The notes below the pieces were generated by a model. The model saw only the letters and a list, made by a program, of their open reading frames with translations. It had not been told where the DNA came from and did not search any database. This document shows positions 35,215 through 45,529 of a stretch of DNA of 64,000 bases, in pieces. The first letter of the stretch is position 1; each line of letters begins with the position of its first letter. The stretch is from Liolophura sinensis (taxonomy: Eukaryota > Mollusca > Polyplacophora > Chitonida > Chitonidae): positions 186,001-250,000 of the forward strand of contig NW_027017967.1 of NCBI RefSeq assembly GCF_032854445.1. Reading direction: 5' to 3'. The translations under genes were made by a program, and so were the position numbers.

Positions 35215-37866
35215 GACGCGTGCAAATATGCATACAAATGCGGATATGATGTCTTTAACTTCACACACACACCATTGAAAACTGGCATACTCAATTAGAA
35301 ATGCACGTAGACTATTCACAAATAACCAGAATTTGGATAAAACAATTTTAAGAAAATATTTGGTGGGGGAAACTATGTGTCATACCTGTATTTTAATCTT
35401 AACGGGTGCAAATCAGCATTCAGATCTGGACATGGTTTCCTTAATTTCACACACACACCATTGAAAACTGGCATGCTCAATCAGCAATGCACGTAGACTA
35501 TTCACAAATAACCAGAAATTGGATAAAATAATTTTAAGAAAATATTTGGTGGGGGAAACTATGTGTCATACCTGTATTTTAATCTTAATGGGTGCAAATC
35601 AGCATTCAGATCTGGACATGGTTTCCTTAATTTCACACACACACACACACCATTGAAAACTGGCATGCTCAATTAGAAATGCACGTAGACTATTTACAAA
35701 TAACCAAAATTTGGATAAAACAATTTTAAGAAAATATTTGGTGGGGGAAATTATATGTCATACCTGTATTTCAATGTTAAGGGGTGCAATTGTTCACTCA
35801 AATCTGGACATGATTCCTTTAATTTCACACACACGCCATTCAAAATTGGCATCCAAGATCAGCAATGCATGTAGATTATTCACAAATAAGCAGAAGTTGA
35901 ATAAAACACATTTAAGGAAATATTTGGGTCGGGTGGGGGGAGGATCTATCTCTCAAGCCATGTCTTCAGTGTTGATGAGTGCAAATGTGCATACAGATCT
36001 GAACATGGTTTCCTTAATTTCACACACACACCATTCAAAATTGGCATGCTCAAGCAGAAATGCATGTAGATTATTCACAAATAAACGGAATTTGGATAAA
36101 ACAGTTTTAAGAAAATATTTGGTGGGGGAAACTATGTGTCATACCTGTATTTTAATCTTAATGGGTGCAAATCAGCATTCAGATTTAGATACGTTTCCTT
36201 TAATTTCACACACACACCATTGAAAACTGGCATGCTCAATTAGAAATGCACGTAGACTATTCACAAATAACCAGAATTTGAATAAAACAATTTTAAGAAA
36301 ATATTTGGTGGGGGAAACTATGTGTCATACCTGTATTTTAATCTTAATGGGTGCAAATCAGCATTCAGATCTGGACATGGTTTCCTTAATTTCACACGCA
36401 CACACACCATTGAAAATTGGCATGCTCAATCAGCAACTCACGTAGACTATTTGCAAATAACAAGAATTTGGATAAAACAATTTTAAGAAAATATTTGGTG
36501 GGGGAAATTATATGTCATACCTGTATTTCAATGTTAAGGGGTGCAAATGTTCACACAGATCTGGACATGATTCCTTTAATTTCACACACACGCCATTCAA
36601 AATTGGCATCCAAGATCAGCAATGCATGTAGATTATTCACAAATAAGCAGAAGTTGAATAAAACACATTTAATATTTTGGTGGGGTGGGGGGGAATCTAT
36701 CTCTCAAGTCATGTCTTCAGTGTTGATGGGTGCAAATGTGCATACAGATCTGAACATGGTTTCCTTAATTTCACACACACACCATTCAAAATTGGCATGC
36801 TCAAGCAGAAATGCATGTAAATTATTCACAAATAAACGGAATTTGGATAAAACAATTTTAAGAAAATATTTGGTGGGGGAAACTATGTGTCATACCTGTA
36901 TTTCAACGTTAACGGGTACAAATCTGAATTCAGATTTGGACATGACTCATTTAATTTTACACACACACCATTCAAAATTGGCATGCTCAATCAGCAATGC
37001 ATGTAGATTATTCACAACTTATCAGAAATTCGATAAAACACTTTTGAGGAAATATTTGGTGAGGGAAACTATGTGTGATACCAGTATTTGGATGTTGACG
37101 GGTACAAACCTGCATTCAGGTTTGGACATGATTCCTTGAATTTAACAAACACACCATTGAAAATTGGCATGTTCAATCAGTTATGTATGTAGATTTTTTA
37201 AAAAGAAACAGAATTTGGATAAAACAATTTTAAGAAAATATTTGGTGGGGGAAACTTTGTGTCATACCTATAATTTAATCTTAATGGGTGCAAATGAGCT
37301 TTCAGATCTGGAGATGATTCCTTTAATTTTACACACGCACCATTCAAAATCGACATGCTCAATCAGCAATGCATGTAGATTATTCACAAATAAGCAGAAA
37401 TTGGATAAAACACTTTAAAGAAAATATTTGGAGGCGAAATCTATCTGTCAAACCTTGTCTTCAATGTAATGGGTGCAAATCTTCATTTAGATCTGGACAT
37501 GATTCCTTTAATTTTACACACAAACCATTCAAAATTGGCATGCAGATTCAGCAATGCATGTACATTACTCATAAATAAACAGCAGTTCGAAAAAACGTTT
37601 ATAAAAAAATTTATGAAGGGGAAACTATGAGTCATAGCTGTATTTCATACCCTATCGCTTAACATAGGAGGGGAGACAACCCCGATACAGTTATTCCTTA
37701 TATCATTTTATGTCACCTTCAATTCTACACATACAAAGTTCAAAATTAATATGCAGAATCAGCAATGCATGTACATTACTCACAAATAAACAGCAGTTCG
37801 ATAAAAAGTTGATAAGAAATTATATGGGGTGGGGGGGAACTATGTGTCATACCTCTATTTCGAGAT
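35215..37866 (+). repeat. Satellite array 4 (longest)
   Basis: About fourteen monomers. There is a higher-order arrangement: blocks around 35,380-36,170 and 36,320-36,900 resemble each other over several monomers, differing in a CACGTAGACTATTC versus CATGTAGATTATTC variant and in a G-rich TTGGTGGGGTGGGGGG end. Open frames of up to 240 codons (36,417-37,139) show a 62-residue periodicity that mirrors the DNA monomer. Confidence 0.93.
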
Positions 37867-37870
37867 GACA

Positions 37871-38182
37871 AGCCCGAATATCACAGTTGGTAGAGCGTCT
37901 GCTTCGGGACCGGTAGATCCAGGATCAATCCTTTATCGAGCCACACCTAAAACTTTAAAAGGGGAAGTTCTAACTTCCTCTCTTGGCGTTCAGCATGAAG
38001 CATATTTGCCTTCAGTAAGTCGTCTCAGTGAAGCAGCACTAAATAAAAGAGCGGTGAAAATCCGTCCTGCAACAAGGAGGCACATTACACGTACATGCCC
38101 ACTAATGATTCCTTTGTCGTCATATGACTGAAAAATTGTTGAGTACGACATTAAACCCCAAGCACTCACTCAGTCACTCACT
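37871..38182 (+). mobile_element. SINE B with internal deletion
   Basis: A SINE B lacking about 60 bp of its middle part: the GGGGATAGTGCAACGACTGG region is absent. It is flanked by CTCTATTTCGAG strings on both sides (about 37,853 and 38,181), which serve as target duplication. Confidence 0.9.
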
Positions 38183-38395
38183 CTATTTCGAGGTTGACAG
38201 GTGCAAATATGCATACAGATCCAGATATGATTTCTTTAATTCCTCACACACACCATTCAAAATTGGCATCCTCAATCAGCAATGCATGTAGATTATTCAC
38301 AAATAAGCAGAAGTTGGATAAAAAACATTTAAGAAAATATTTGGAGGGTGGGGGGCGGGGGGAGAAAATCTATCTCTCAAGCCATGTCTTCAATA
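38183..38395 (+). repeat. Satellite array 4 continued
   Basis: One monomer continuing after the SINE B, ending with a G-rich segment and then interrupted by unrelated sequence. Confidence 0.9.
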
Positions 38396-38840
38396 GATTG
38401 GCCAAATCAGAGCCGACCCAGAACACCAACTCCAATGGAACGCAGTTCATACCCTACAAAACAACCAATCAGACTGTTAAAGAAGGACACTGCTGGAAGC
38501 TATCAAGATCCGACGACACAATCCACAGCTTAACCTAGACAGCGGGTACCCCCTACCGAGTGCCTACAATGACCTCATCGGATTAGACGGTGACTGCCTT
38601 AAGCCCTGAAGCCATTAACCCTGAAGTTATTATCTATGTTACATTGTTGCAAGTTTTTGACACCACTCACTCTCTTACTGTATACATGTTGTCTTGTATG
38701 TCTGTATGTTCATATGGTTTGATAACGATGTAAGAGCCTACATCGAGACGTCACCAACACAATAAATCCAGGAATTGTTATCCATAAGTAATGCCTCTGT
38801 CAATCTATACCATCCCAATTCCTAAATATCCTCTAAAAGA
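38396..38840 (+). mobile_element. Probable retroelement 3' end
   Basis: About 445 bp of unrelated sequence breaks the satellite at a CATGTCTTCAAT site, and the same site recurs just after it (38,845). A hairpin-like GATGTAAGAGCCTACATC followed by CGAGACGTC and AATAAA closes it, which is the kind of 3' terminus seen on many polyadenylated retroelements. No protein domain is recognisable. Confidence 0.45.
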
Positions 38841-38844
38841 AGGC

Positions 38845-39770
38845 ATGTCTTCAATGTTGATGGGTGCAAATGTGCATTCATGATTCCTTTTATTTCACAA
38901 ACACACCATTCTAAATTGGCATGCTCAATCAGAAATGCATGTAGATTATTCATATATAACCAGAAGATGCATAAAGCACTTTTAAGAAAATGTTTGGTGG
39001 CGGAAAGTATGTGATATACCTGTATTTCAATGTTAACGGGTACAAATCAGCATTTAGATTTGGACATGGTTCCTCTAATGTTACACACACACCGTTCAAA
39101 ATTGGCATGCTCAATCAACAATGCATGTAGATTATTCACAAATAACCAGAAATTGAATAAAACAGTTTTAAGAAAATATTTTGGGGGAAAATCTATCTGT
39201 CAAGCCATGTCTTCAATGTTGATGGGTGCAAATGTTCATTCAGATCTGGACATGATTCCTTTAATTTTACACACACACTATTCAAAATTGACATGCAGAA
39301 TCAGCAATGCATGTACATTACTCACAAATAAACAGCAGTTCGATAAAACATTTTAAAAAAATTTTAGAGGGGTGAAACTATGTGTTATAGCTGTATTTCA
39401 TACCCTATCATTTCACACAGTAGGGGAGACAACTCTGGTACTGTTATTCATTTTATCATTTCATGACACCTTAAATTTTACACACACACCATTCAAATTT
39501 GGCAGGCAGAATCCGGAATGTATGTAGATTATTCACAAATATCGAGAAATTAGATAAAACAATTTTAAGAAAATTATTTGAGGGGGAAATCTATCTCTCA
39601 ACTTATGCCTTCAGTGTTCACAATTGACAATGTGTATTTGAATTTGGAAATAACTCCTTTAATTTTACACACACAGGTTTTGAAAATTGGCATTGTGAAT
39701 CAGCAAGGCATCTTCTTTATTCACAAATAATTAAAAGTTGGATAAAAGAACTTCAAAAAAATACTAGGGC
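38845..39770 (+). repeat. Satellite array 5
   Basis: About five monomers, continuing array 4 after the inserted sequence and again leading into an AGGTCA-rich tract. Confidence 0.93.
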
Positions 39771-40410
39771 TGGTGAGCTATCTGTCATTCTTTGGATTAT
39801 GTTACCATACCTTAAGATCACATTTTGAAGGTCAAGCTCGAGGTCAAGGTCAGATCTTGGATTCGTGATGTACGACCTCGATTACCTCTGGTAATAAAGT
39901 TTGAGGTCAATCGGAGATAAAAAAATTTTTCGCCATTTTTAACCTATAAGCTTTACTTGGGGTCAAAAAATGGGTGCAACACTTTTTTTCTCCGATTGAC
40001 CTAAAAATTTAATACAGGTGGTAATCGAGGTCGGAGGTCACAAATATGAGGTCGGTTTTGACCCAAACCCCCATGTTGACTTCAAAAACGGCGGTCAAAA
40101 TTTGACTTCGAATTTGAAAATTTTTGTAAAAATCCCTTCTTAACCTATGACTTTTCATATGTGATGACCGTATGACCTTGTCATCGATCCATTTCGTTTT
40201 CAATGACTTTTAACCCACCATCTACTTTGCAGATAATATATTACAAATGCACTGTCTGAAAAGTAGGTCAGAGGTCAAAGGTTAATAACAAGGTCATGCT
40301 TCAACGGGCAGATTACGTCGTCATCAGGTGTCAAAAGGTCAAGGCCCTAGATTTAGCAGCAAATTTTTAAAGAATTTTCAATTTAAAATTTTGGTCGACT
40401 TTTAAGAGGT
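39771..40410 (+). repeat. AGGTCA/TGACCT-rich tract 3
   Basis: Same leading segment and forward module (about 39,990-40,110) as the other tracts; shorter, ending in a tetranucleotide microsatellite. Confidence 0.85.
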
Positions 40411-40415
40411 CAAGG

Positions 40416-40419
40416 CTGG

Positions 40420-40453
<34 letters not shown>

Positions 40454-40479
40454 GTCTGTCTGTCTATCTGTCTGTCTGT

Positions 40480-40515
<36 letters not shown>

Positions 40516-40545
40516 TTGCATGCATGCATGCATGTATGTATGTAT
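40416..40545. repeat. Compound tetranucleotide microsatellite
   Basis: Successive (CTGT)n with some CTAT units, (GGCT)n, (GCAT)n and (GTAT)n runs. A predicted peptide of repeated residues on the minus strand is an artefact of this. Confidence 0.97.
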
Positions 40546-41150
40546 CTATTGATATGACAAGCATGAAGTTGCAAAAATACATCCCTACATGTGTAGTTAT
40601 TATGTACAAGAGGTTACGTGATGCCTGGATCGAATCCTGCCTTGGGATGGGTACCTCTGTTTTTGCAACTTGAACACCTTGGTGCACAAGTGATAGGGGT
40701 AGATGGTGTGATTGATTGCAGTTATTTTAATGGTTTATTGGTGGCAAATTGGTGGCCCCTCAGCGTAAATAAAGTGCTCCGTTAATTATTGGCCGATCGT
40801 GCTGAAATTTAACAGTTAATTAGACAACTAATTGTGCTAGGAACCTTCACCTTGGGAACTTGACGAGTTATACCCCCTTTTGCTAGTATAAAGGTAGCAA
40901 CCACCTGCAGAGTTGTCTCCCTTGCAATTTATTCGAGGAATTCGAGGCAGCAGCTACTAGGCATTGAAAAATTCGTACATCATTTAGTTTTTAAGGTAGC
41001 CACGCCAAACTTAGTATCTACACCAATCTAAGCGCGGACAACGTTATTCTGCAATAAAAATCTAACAACCGATTGTTTTGCGTTAGATTTGTTAATTTTT
41101 ACAGAGCACCCACCATGTTTGGCGTGTGCGCATGTCATGCATTCCTGCTA
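40546..41150. other. No supported gene
   Basis: Ordinary AT-rich sequence between the microsatellite and the telomere-like stretch; no coding frame stands out. Confidence 0.45.
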
Positions 41151-41500
41151 ACCCTAACCGCAGAAATCCAGTCTTGTAAACCAGGTGTGGAGAACTGTAA
41201 AGTTGTGCTGAGACGTGTAATGTTGGTGCCAAGCTGCGGTTAGGGTCATATCCAGTCTTGTAAACTTAGTGCGGAGCTTTGTTAACCTGGGGCCAAGGAG
41301 CAAACCCTAACCCTAAGCACCAGGTTTACATATCTTGGAACCCTTTACACATCTCCGCACCCAGTTTACAAGCCTCCTTACCACTTTATAAATCTTGGTA
41401 CCTTGCTTACACATCTCCTCACCAAAATTGTGCCTGTGCTAATCCTAACTAACCCTAATCCTAACCCTAACCCTAACCCTAACTCTAACCCTAAAATCCT
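41150..41500. repeat. Interstitial telomere-like repeats and associated short repeats
   Basis: CCCTAA-type units are clustered at 41,436-41,496 (CTAACCCTAACCCTAACCC and variants) and scattered from 41,150. In between, a motif near GTCTTGTAAACCAGG or its complement recurs several times. It borders the compact gene cluster that starts at 41.5 kb. Another short degenerate cluster lies at 63,675-63,725. Confidence 0.8.
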
Positions 41501-41667
41501 GAAGAAAACGCCGAACGATCTACATTTTGGATCTCGCCGTGAAAATGTCTAGAGAGCAAGCGGTGAATTCTGCGGCCACTTTTGTCAAGGCATCGCTGAC
41601 TTCGAATTGAGTTCAAAACATTTTGGATGAATGCCTTGAAGTATGCGCTGAAACAGATAGTCGAGAC

Positions 41668-41676
41668 TTATAAAAG
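41668..41676 (+). promoter_or_regulatory. TATA box of the 41.7-kb gene
   Basis: TTATAAAAG lies 33 bases before the ATG at 41,709, with a GC-rich stretch (GCGGGGAGGCCCGGCC) between them. The compact spacing resembles promoters of large DNA viruses and other intronless genes. Confidence 0.6.
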
Positions 41677-41708
41677 CTGGCGGGGAGGCCCGGCCTGCGC
41701 AAAGAGTC

Positions 41709-42154
41709 ATGACACTTTTTTATATTCTTGACGGGTAACCAATACTCAGAAGACGACTTGCTGAGTTGGTCTTCTGAACTCCCACCTTCTGACCAGCTGC
41801 GCGCCGCATTTCAGAACGAAAATTGGTTTCAAGCTTATCTTCAAATCCGCTCGGGGTGTTCATTATGCTAGAGCACTTTTGGATCGAAAAGGAATTTCGT
41901 ACAGGCTGGAGGGTTTCCATAAATTCTTCGTGCGGCGGTCTAAACCTGTTAGCGAAGAGGAGCTGAAAGAAGATATGCGCTGCGTCTCCGCGTCCTTTGT
42001 CAGTAAGGAATCTGCTTTGGTTACGTACACCACCGAAAGCGATGCGTGGTACATGATGGGTTACGTGAACGACTCTTCGAAATACAAAGCGTGGTTGCCT
42101 GTGGAATCTTTGGTCCCGGATTACGAGGACTCGTCAAAATACGAAAGGCGGTAG
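41709..42154 (+). pseudogene. Unknown small intronless gene, two frameshifts
   Basis: After the TATA box an ATG opens a few codons. One frameshift leads to a segment with EDDLLSWSSELPPSDQLRAA, and a second near 41,850 leads to the longest part, with RLEGFHKFFVRRSKPVSEEE, an ALVTYTTESDAWYMMGYV segment and an acidic Tyr/Asp-rich end. Overall about 148 residues, no introns. A minus-strand frame here is a shadow. I do not recognise the family. It is the first of several short genes in this locus and could be of viral or mobile-element origin. Confidence 0.5.
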
Positions 42155-42545
42155 CCCCAGGATACGACATGGATTATGATGAATATTATGACTAAAGAAG
42201 AAGAATGATTACTTTTTAGTTGACTTTATTTACTTTGAAACCGCGTCCGTGTACTTCCAGAAAACCAGAAGAAATAAGCTAGTCTAGAATGGTCCTAGAA
42301 TGGTCCACTCGTCCCAAGTGAAACGTATCAACGGCGAATATGTCCATTGTGATGTCTTTAATCGCTTCGTCGGCCCTTTCTCTCTGCGTGCTAGTTTTTA
42401 GGGTCGACACAGTAGTGGTGTCGTTGTTTTTCAAAATGCTTTTAGTAGTTCATTATCCGCTGAAACGAGAGACGCTGGAAAGGCGGATTTATATAAAAAC
42501 CTTTTCACGATGGACCTTATTTCGGTCAGGCGATGGTTGGGCGGA
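42155..42545. other. Gene-poor gap with a possible small frame
   Basis: A frame from ATG 42,300 encodes a segment with SQVKRINGEYVHCDVFNRFV before a stop at 42,399 and continues open afterwards. It might be another decayed small gene. Two TATA-like strings (TTATATAAAAAC near 42,489) precede the next gene. Confidence 0.3.
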
Positions 42546-42553
42546 CTATAAAA
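42546..42553 (+). promoter_or_regulatory. TATA box of the 42.6-kb gene
   Basis: CTATAAAA about 40 bases before the ATG at 42,593, the same layout as upstream of the 41.7-kb gene and of the dihydrofolate reductase pseudogene. Confidence 0.55.
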
Positions 42554-42592
42554 CGACGTTAACCCTTCGCCATACCATTCAGATAGAGTGCC

Positions 42593-42998
42593 ATGGCAGA
42601 GCAGGAGGGTACGCCCCGTGCAAAACTGGACAAGTTCGTCAGAAGATTAAAGATAGTCAGACCACAACGAAAAACCCGCAGGACCCTGAAAGAATTCGAG
42701 GTGAGATTGGGAAAAATCGGCGTCTGGGGCAAAAAAGTTGTGCTGGGACTGCGTTAATTACGTTCTCGTTCTCCGATGCTCGGGATGCGAAGAGGAAAAC
42801 TCCAACGTCTATGTTCACCCCTGTCAAAACTACGGAGGTTTTCTGTGCGATTACGTAGCACTTTCCATCGGGATGTGCGGAAGGGCTGGAGACAGACGGT
42901 TTCTTTGTCCTTTGAACGATGAATTAAAACAACTTTATTTATCAATCTTTTTTGCTGCCTTTTCGTTCTTAAATCATTACTATTTCCAAAGAGTTTAA
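42593..42998 (+). pseudogene. Basic, Cys-rich RING-like gene, frameshifted
   Basis: ATG 42,593 opens about 54 codons of a strongly basic N-terminus (FVRRLKIVRPQRKTRR). After a frameshift near 42,740 a Cys-rich part follows: LRCSGCEEENSNVYVHPC, then a Cys, MCGRAGDRRFLCPL. The order C-x2-C, then V-x-x-x-P-C, further Cys and C-P-L resembles an IAP/MULAN-type RING, but the expected His and two Cys are not all present. It is either a degenerate RING or another zinc fold. Its end converges on the minus-strand frame at 42.92 kb. Confidence 0.45.
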
Positions 42999-43197
42999 AT
43001 ATTTTTTCATGTCCTTCAGTTAAGACAAACACCTCACTAGGCCGGGCACTGTGAATGTGAAGACTCGGAATTGTCGGATTAAAGACGGCACTACCTGCGA
43101 TAGTCGCTCGCTATACGTATTCAACACCATTCCAGTCGTAAATACGCCTCGTATATTGACCGCCGGTGCGGTTTTCTGAAGGCGCTTTTATTTCCAT
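42920..43197 (-). pseudogene. Unknown small gene with one TAG
   Basis: From ATG 43,197 the minus strand reads about 28 codons (IRRIYDWNGVEYV-type residues are visible), one TAG, then an open stretch with SEVFVLTEGHEKIFKLFGN and a Lys/Arg-rich end with AATAAA inside its last codons. Composition is protein-like. Beyond about 42,920 the frame overlaps the RING-like gene and is probably a shadow. No family recognised. Just upstream, a plus-strand basic frame starts at 43,222 and runs into the SINE. Confidence 0.35.
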
Positions 43198-43339
43198 CGT
43201 TATTTTTTGGTGTAATTTCAAATGAGAAGTGCTTTTTGGAAGAGGAGAAACTTGGTCCTGGTTCACTGTCAGATTATTCGAAAAGCAATCACAAAAAAGG
43301 CGAGCACAGTCAGAAAGCAGTTGGACGCGAAATCAAAAG

Positions 43340-43607
43340 TTTTATTTATTTTTTTTATTTCATTGGAGTACTCAAGAATATTTCACTTATACGACGGCGG
43401 CCAGCATTATGGTGATTGGAAACCGGGCACATCCGGGGGAAACCCACGACCCATCCGCAGGTTGATGGCAGAACTTCCCACTTACGGCCGGGGAGGAAGC
43501 CAGCATGAGCTGGACTTGAACTCACAGCGACCGCATTGGTTAGAGGCTCCTGGGTCATTATGCAAATGACCGACTGCGCGCTAACCGACTGAGCTACGGA
43601 GGCCCCC
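43340..43607 (-). mobile_element. SINE A, minus strand, with target duplication
   Basis: Reverse-oriented SINE A between ACGCGAAATCAAAAG (43,325-43,339) and ACGCGGAATCAAAAG (43,608-43,622), a 15-bp target duplication with one mismatch. Confidence 0.95.
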
Positions 43608-43647
43608 ACGCGGAATCAAAAGACATCTCTGGTAAGGAATCACTACT

Positions 43648-43805
43648 TCAACTGTTTGCCGGCACATTGGACAACGATGATTGGAAATTGTTTACTAGTT
43701 TGTGGCATGTAGGACACACTGTATTCTTTTTGGCAAGCCCAAAGACGCATTGGTCACACGCGTGATGGCGACAAGGACGTTTCTCCACTAAACACCAAGG
43801 AAACA
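43648..43805 (-). pseudogene. RING-finger gene, 3' part, cut by the Polinton
   Basis: This carries the second to fourth metal-ligand pairs of a C3HC4 RING: a Cys, then C-R-H-H-A-C-D-Q-C, ten residues, C-P-T-C, then a short tail to the stop at 43,648. The first pair (C-A-V-C) lies at the far side of the Polinton (56,257 onward). With the element and one AACATA copy removed, the two parts form one frame of 113 codons. Ligands would then fall at residues 57, 60, 72, 74, 77, 80, 91 and 94, exact C3HC4 spacing. The protein was probably a small ubiquitin ligase. Confidence 0.85.
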
Positions 43806-43811
43806 AACATA
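43806..43811. other. Target site duplication, left copy (AACATA)
   Basis: AACATA directly precedes the left Polinton end and is repeated at 56,257-56,262 after the right end. Six bases is the length typical of Polinton/Maverick integration. The final A could also be read as the first base of the element. Confidence 0.9.
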
Positions 43812-43942
43812 GTAGTATATTTAATAGGGGTTCTGGCACACCCTCTCCCTGGGCCCTCCCCAGAAGAAATAGAAGCTCCCAGCCCCCACCTTCCTTTCCT
43901 CCATAACACCCTCCCCCAACGGTAAATAGGGACTCCCAGCCC
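43811..43942 (+). repeat. Polinton left terminal inverted repeat
   Basis: About 132 bp, inverted match to 56,124-56,256: AGTAGTATAT, then AATAGGGGTTCTGGCACACC, a CT-rich part and CCTCCATAACACCCTCCCCC. Differences are confined to a few substitutions and homopolymer lengths. Confidence 0.95.
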
Positions 43943-44159
43943 GCATTTCGTGCCTAAGATATAAGCATATTAGCCCCCGCCCTTAGCCGGCCTGGGACAT
44001 GTGTATATAGATTTATTTACAAGTCTAGCCTACATATACACATTGATACGAGGCGACCTAGTTGGCATTTAACAGATAAGTCATATGGCCTATATGTAAA
44101 CCAGATGTGTTGCACAATAGGGTGATTCGGCTGATTTTCTCCCCGGGATAGAGCTTAAA

Positions 44160-44678
44160 CTACGGGTTTTCATGAAAAATAAATGTGGCAGTCTTTTTCA
44201 GCGTGTCTTGTTTAATAAGATCCAGTATTTTGGGTGGGATTGGAGATATTGTGTTTTTGCGGAAAAGTCCTAAACATTTAGCCCATGTTTCGTGGGTCTG
44301 GGATATAGCTCAGTCGGCTGACAGAGGTGTGAATGGCGCTGTGTGTAAGGGGTGTTTTCCGGCGACATTTAAGTCACCGCAAGCAAGGGCCGCAGCTTCC
44401 ATGGCCAAGACTACTCCCAAACCGGCCGTGAGCATGGCTGAATCAAGGGCTTCGGTGGCTAAGACACCGCGCCGGTACTTTTTTTACAAGGCTCGACGGA
44501 GATCTCGCTCAGATTCAAGCTGATTCTGTATTTCGCTGATATACTGCAGACGATGGGCGTGCGCCACGCTCTCCGGCGGCGCGGTCGGGGCCAAGAGGTG
44601 GTCATCCATGATCGTCGGCGCCGCGCCCTCAGGCGGCAAGGGGTCTTCATCCATGATCGTCGGGTACAGTCGTCCCAT
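44160..44678 (-). pseudogene. Polinton two-helix membrane protein, broken
   Basis: From ATG 44,678 the frame encodes a Pro-rich N-terminus with an EDPLPPEG motif, a PTAPPE motif and a charged helix. It reaches TAA in an A7 run near 44,484. In the next frame it continues with two hydrophobic Ala/Leu/Gly-rich helices, has one TGA, and ends at TAG 44,160. PPxY/PTAP-like motifs plus a paired membrane segment fit a small Polinton virion or membrane protein; the exact role is unknown. It starts 10 bp after the stop of the upstream gene on the same strand. Confidence 0.55.
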
Positions 44679-44688
44679 ATTGTCCGTC

Positions 44689-45529
44689 CTACGAATCAAT
44701 AACGTCGGTCAACTCTAAATTGTCCTCGGGATTACTAACACGAAAGCGACGAAGTCTTATACCGGACTCTAAATAGATTTCATTGAGATTGAAAATGCCC
44801 CCTGGGAAGACTCGTATATCCTCGAGAGAGCTCTGGATGACTGGGTTGCCCTGGGCTGGTAGTTCGATCATAAGTCTGAGCTCCTTTCCATCGTGCTTTG
44901 CAGGCCACTTTAGTTTCAACTCTGTAATTATGGAGGAACGGCGCTGAGAGGCCGTGCCAAGTATGATGTTTAAGATAAGTATAGATCCAGGGTTTATTCG
45001 TAGTGTGGCCTCAAACTCGGTTTGGGCGTCAAGACGCACGGTCTCTACACCAGGCGGCGCAGTTAGTGTGAAGTAACCCCCTCCTTCCAAAGCCACAAGA
45101 CAGACGCTGGTTGGTACGTACGACACAAAAGAGGTTCCGGAGTTGAAAACTTTTTTCACATCGGCCCCGGTGGTCTGGACCAACATCGGGGTCACCTTCA
45201 CATCTATCAACCAATCGGGGTCGCGAGGTCTGGTAAGAACAAAGCGGTCTTCAAAGCGAATTAATGAGAGTTTTTGTTCTTCATTCACCTCAGACGGCGA
45301 CCTGCGCTCTTGCTCTGCAGTGGATGAGACATCTTCAAGGGAAGCAAACGTGGCAGGTTCTGCTTGCCCCCCCCTCCCCCGTAATTTTTTTGCGGTTGTA
45401 CTTGCCATTTTGAAACTGGAAGGCGTAGATTTTACCTTCCTAACCTGGAAGTTCGAACTCCGACACATCTGCCAAGTCGCTTAAAGACAGGCACGCAGAC
45501 CTGGGACCGGCTGCGTCCACCATACTCAT
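44689..45529 (-). pseudogene. Polinton protein of unknown function (beta-rich)
   Basis: The likely start is ATG 45,529, which overlaps the stop of the preceding gene (ATGA). A TAG and a frameshift in the first 50 codons separate this start from a long open part of about 240 codons (to 44,689) rich in predicted beta strands (VTPMLVQT, GGGYFTLTAPPG, SILILNIILG segments). Position among the structural genes and strand-rich character make a capsid-associated role possible, but I see no diagnostic motif. An alternative start is the internal ATG at about 45,409. Confidence 0.55.

Noticed and set aside
36417-37139. 240-codon open frame
   Set aside because: It runs through several satellite monomers and its residues repeat every 62, mirroring the DNA unit. 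Neighbouring arrays close the same frame.
41436-41496. Chromosome end
   Set aside because: The CCCTAA-like units are few, degenerate and internal, with unrelated sequence on both sides.
42340-42858. 172-codon plus-strand frame
   Set aside because: It crosses two TATA boxes and the start of the basic RING-like gene in another frame; composition is irregular and the Cys-rich frame explains the region better.
44185-44523. 112-codon plus-strand frame near the left Polinton end
   Set aside because: The opposite strand has the better case: motif-bearing N-terminus plus two hydrophobic helices continuing over a homopolymer frameshift.
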